In this document: one piece after another, positions 5,035 through 6,402 of the stretch
Numbering within the stretch: position 1 is the first letter of the stretch
How the letters are laid out: each line of letters opens with the position of its first letter
DNA from: Oscillospiraceae bacterium
GTDB taxonomy: Bacteria > Bacillota > Clostridia > Oscillospirales > Oscillospiraceae
DNA length: 6,402 nucleotides
NCBI GenBank assembly: GCA_902783825.1
Contig: CACZSJ010000128.1
Span: 1-6,402, forward strand
Direction: 5' to 3'
Program-made: the position numbers and the translations under genes
The notes under the pieces: model-generated
Databases searched by the model: none
What the model saw: the letters and a program-made list of their open reading frames with translations, nothing else
Told to the model about the DNA's origin: nothing

Positions 5035-5931
5035 TCAGCCTCCGACCGTGGGGGATTTTGGCTTTTCCGGCAGCTCTGAAAGGATGGCCGCGCCCAAAAT
5101 CAGGACGGCGCCCGCCAAATCCAGCGGCCCCAGCGGCTCCCGCAGGATCAGGGCGGACAGCAGCACCGCCACTACCGGATCGATATAGCTGAGGATGGCC
5201 AGGGTCTGAGAGCGCAGCCGTTCCATGGAGCCGAAATAGAGATAATAGGCCACGCCCGTATGCAGTATGCCTACGGTCAGCAGCAGGAGCAAGCTCCCGG
5301 TTGACAGTGCCCCGGCGGAAAAGGCGCCGGTCAGCAGATTGTAGGGCAGCAGAACCAGGGCGGACAGCAGCAGCTGCATGATGGTACGCTCGTAGGCGGA
5401 CAGGCCGGACAGGCGTTTGTTGCTGATGACGATCAGCGCGTAGAAAACCGCCGCCGACAGGGCCAGCAGTACGCCCTTGAGCTCCGCCGGGGCGGGAAGC
5501 CCTCCGCCGGCGGCTCCGGAGACGAATACCATGCCCAGCAGCGCGGCCAATACGCACAGCAGCTTGCGCAGGCTCAGCCGTTCCCGGAACACAAAGGGGG
5601 AGAGGGCCACCAGAATGATGGGCGCCATGTAGTAGCACAGGGTGGCCGTGGCGACGGTGGTAAACCGATATGCCTCGAACAGCAAAATCCAGTTGAAGCC
5701 CAGCATCGCGCCGGTGAGGCACAGACGAGGGAATTGTTTGCGGATGGCCTCCCGGGAGAGTCGGCTGCGCATGACCAGCAGAACCAGAAGCAGAAACAGC
5801 GAACCGATCACTCCGCGGGCCATGGCGATCACAGAGGAGGCCAGAGGGATGCTGCGCACGAACAGACCGATGGTGCCGTAGATGCACATGGACGCAATCA
5901 CATTTCGCTTTGCCGTGTTTTCCCGATGCAT
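5035..5931 (-). CDS. EamA/DMT-superfamily transporter, ten membrane helices
   Basis: This is an inner-membrane permease of the drug/metabolite transporter superfamily (RhaT/EamA type), 298 residues from the ATG at 5931. About ten hydrophobic segments form two homologous five-helix EamA repeats: residues 9-137, ending 'FRERLSLRKLLCVLAALLGM', and 151-285, ending 'LREPLGPLDLAGAVLILGA'. The paired 'E-R/P-L' motif near the last helix of each repeat is the family signature. Typical members export amino acids, purines or other small metabolites; the substrate here cannot be told from sequence. Start choice: AGGAGG (5938-5943) is 6 nt from ATG 5931, whereas the upstream in-frame ATG at 5958 lies before that ribosome binding site. 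The gene is monocistronic, divergent from the RlmI-like gene, and ends about 170 nt upstream of rex on the same strand. Confidence 0.93.
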   Translation of the reverse strand: MHRENTAKRNVIASMCIYGTIGLFVRSIPLASSVIAMARGVIGSLFLLLVLLVMRSRLSREAIRKQFPRLCLTGAMLGFNWILLFEAYRFTTVATATLCYYMAPIILVALSPFVFRERLSLRKLLCVLAALLGMVFVSGAAGGGLPAPAELKGVLLALSAAVFYALIVISNKRLSGLSAYERTIMQLLLSALVLLPYNLLTGAFSAGALSTGSLLLLLTVGILHTGVAYYLYFGSMERLRSQTLAILSYIDPVVAVLLSALILREPLGPLDLAGAVLILGAAILSELPEKPKSPTVGG

Positions 5932-5960
5932 AGCCCGCCTCCTGCAAAAATCTTCCACCC

Positions 5961-5989
5961 ACTATACCACGAAGCATCGTTTTTGAAAA
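5961..5989 (-). promoter_or_regulatory. Promoter of the EamA gene, extended -10
   Basis: Minus-strand TATAGT (5961-5966), preceded directly by TGG (5967-5969), with a partial -35 TTTTCA (5984-5989) at 17 nt. The start would be near 5954, giving a short leader of about 23 nt with the AGGAGG ribosome binding site. The upstream in-frame ATG at 5958 would then precede the transcript start, supporting ATG 5931. Confidence 0.68.
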
Positions 5990-6016
5990 GTTCTTTTGCT
6001 TTTTCGGCGGCTGTGA

Positions 6017-6022
6017 TACAAT
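6017..6022 (+). promoter_or_regulatory. Extended -10 of the RlmI-like gene promoter
   Basis: TACAAT is preceded by TGA (6014-6016), an extended -10 element. No good -35 is present; the T-rich stretch 5994-6001 is the nearest candidate at 15-17 nt. The start would be near 6029, just before the ribosome binding site AAAAGGAG (6033-6040). Confidence 0.5.
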
Positions 6023-6049
6023 GGCGGCAGAGAAAAGGAGCTGGTTGCG

Positions 6050-6402
6050 ATGAAAACCGAAAGACCCTATCCGCGCTTTGTCATCAGCCGCAAAGGGACG
6101 CGCTGGGTGGAGCAGGGACATCCCTGGATCTATCAGGCGGAGGTCATGGCGGAGGAAGGAAGCTGTCCAAACGGAGCCCTGGCCGACGCGGTAAGCGAGA
6201 AGGGAACTTACCTGGGGACCGGCTTTGTAAGCCGGGAGAGCAAGATCCGCCTGCGGCTGCTTTCGCGCAATGCCAACGACCGCTTTGACGCGGCGTTCTG
6301 GGAGCGGCGTGTACGCTATGCCTGGGAGTATCGAAAGGCGGTGATGGGCAATGGCGACCTGACCTGCTGCCGGCTGATTTTTGGGGAGGCGGACGGCTTT
6401 CC
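6050..6402 (+). CDS. RlmI-type class I SAM-dependent rRNA methyltransferase (5' part, cut by window edge)
   Basis: The frame from ATG 6050 is open to the right edge, giving the first 117 residues. It shows the N-terminal PUA-like domain of the RlmI/RlmK(YccW)-type 23S rRNA cytosine-C5 methyltransferases: 'GHPWIYQAEV' (residues 23-32), a beta-strand 'KGTYLGTGFVSRESKIRLRLLS' region (51-72) and the linker helix 'FWERRVRYAWEYRK' (83-96). It then enters the conserved 'CCRLIFGEADGF' (106-117), which in relatives continues into Pro-Gly-Leu and the catalytic domain with the SAM site. That catalytic part lies outside the window, so activity and the exact target base cannot be judged. AAAAGGAG at 6033-6040 with a 9-nt spacer supports the start. 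It is transcribed divergently from the EamA gene, with both promoters in the 118-nt gap. Confidence 0.9.
   Translation, partial: MKTERPYPRFVISRKGTRWVEQGHPWIYQAEVMAEEGSCPNGALADAVSEKGTYLGTGFVSRESKIRLRLLSRNANDRFDAAFWERRVRYAWEYRKAVMGNGDLTCCRLIFGEADGF

Noticed and set aside
4919..6121. Minus-strand open frame of 400 codons overlapping the EamA gene in another frame
   Set aside because: The protein is Arg/Pro/Ala-rich with no membrane pattern, runs through the divergent promoter region into the opposite gene, and the EamA frame has clear family motifs.
1..6402. Looked for insertion sequences, CRISPR arrays, tRNA/rRNA genes, riboswitches and toxin-antitoxin pairs
   Set aside because: I saw no terminal inverted repeats with a transposase, no regularly spaced repeats, no tRNA cloverleaf or rRNA sequence, and no recognisable riboswitch or toxin-antitoxin proteins.

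Overview
The window looks like an ordinary chromosomal stretch of a GC-rich low-GC-phylum relative, most likely a Clostridia member of the Oscillospiraceae/Ruminococcaceae type. The signs are a clostridial-style Rex repressor, strong AGGAG-type ribosome binding sites, sigma-A promoters with extended -10 elements, GC-rich codon use, and several small proteins of a kind common in gut Firmicutes. The family-level placement is inference; no rRNA or tRNA is present to confirm it.

Layout, left to right. (1) A plus-strand pair: a seven-helix membrane protein of the YwaF/TMEM164 type, then an 84-residue small beta-rich protein 13 nt downstream, closed by a strong bidirectional hairpin terminator. (2) A minus-strand 104-residue three-helix membrane protein resembling a single PQ-loop/SemiSWEET unit, transcribed divergently from a plus-strand two-domain NUDIX hydrolase; both promoters lie in the 154-nt gap. 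(3) A minus-strand 74-residue Lar-like zinc-ribbon protein with its own promoter, convergent with the NUDIX gene across a long bulged hairpin. (4) Minus-strand mnmE (tRNA U34 modification GTPase), preceded by minus-strand rex (NADH-sensing repressor) with a hairpin terminator between them. (5) A minus-strand EamA/DMT ten-helix transporter, divergent from the 5' part of a plus-strand RlmI-type rRNA cytosine methyltransferase that runs off the right edge.

The genes do not form one pathway. Most are single-gene or two-gene transcription units with their own promoters and terminators. The clearest regulatory logic is at rex, where a partly degenerate Rex-box palindrome covers the predicted transcription start, consistent with autorepression. 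MnmE and the RlmI-like enzyme both modify RNA of the translation apparatus but are not linked in an operon.

I found no mobile element, CRISPR array, RNA gene or obviously new multi-gene system. The points worth a second look are modest: an Asn-to-Ser change in the MnmE G4 motif, mnmE placed beside rex rather than beside mnmG, the Rex-box candidate, two poorly characterised small proteins, a stand-alone Lar-like zinc ribbon, and start-site arrangements with a decoy ATG one base from the ribosome binding site.
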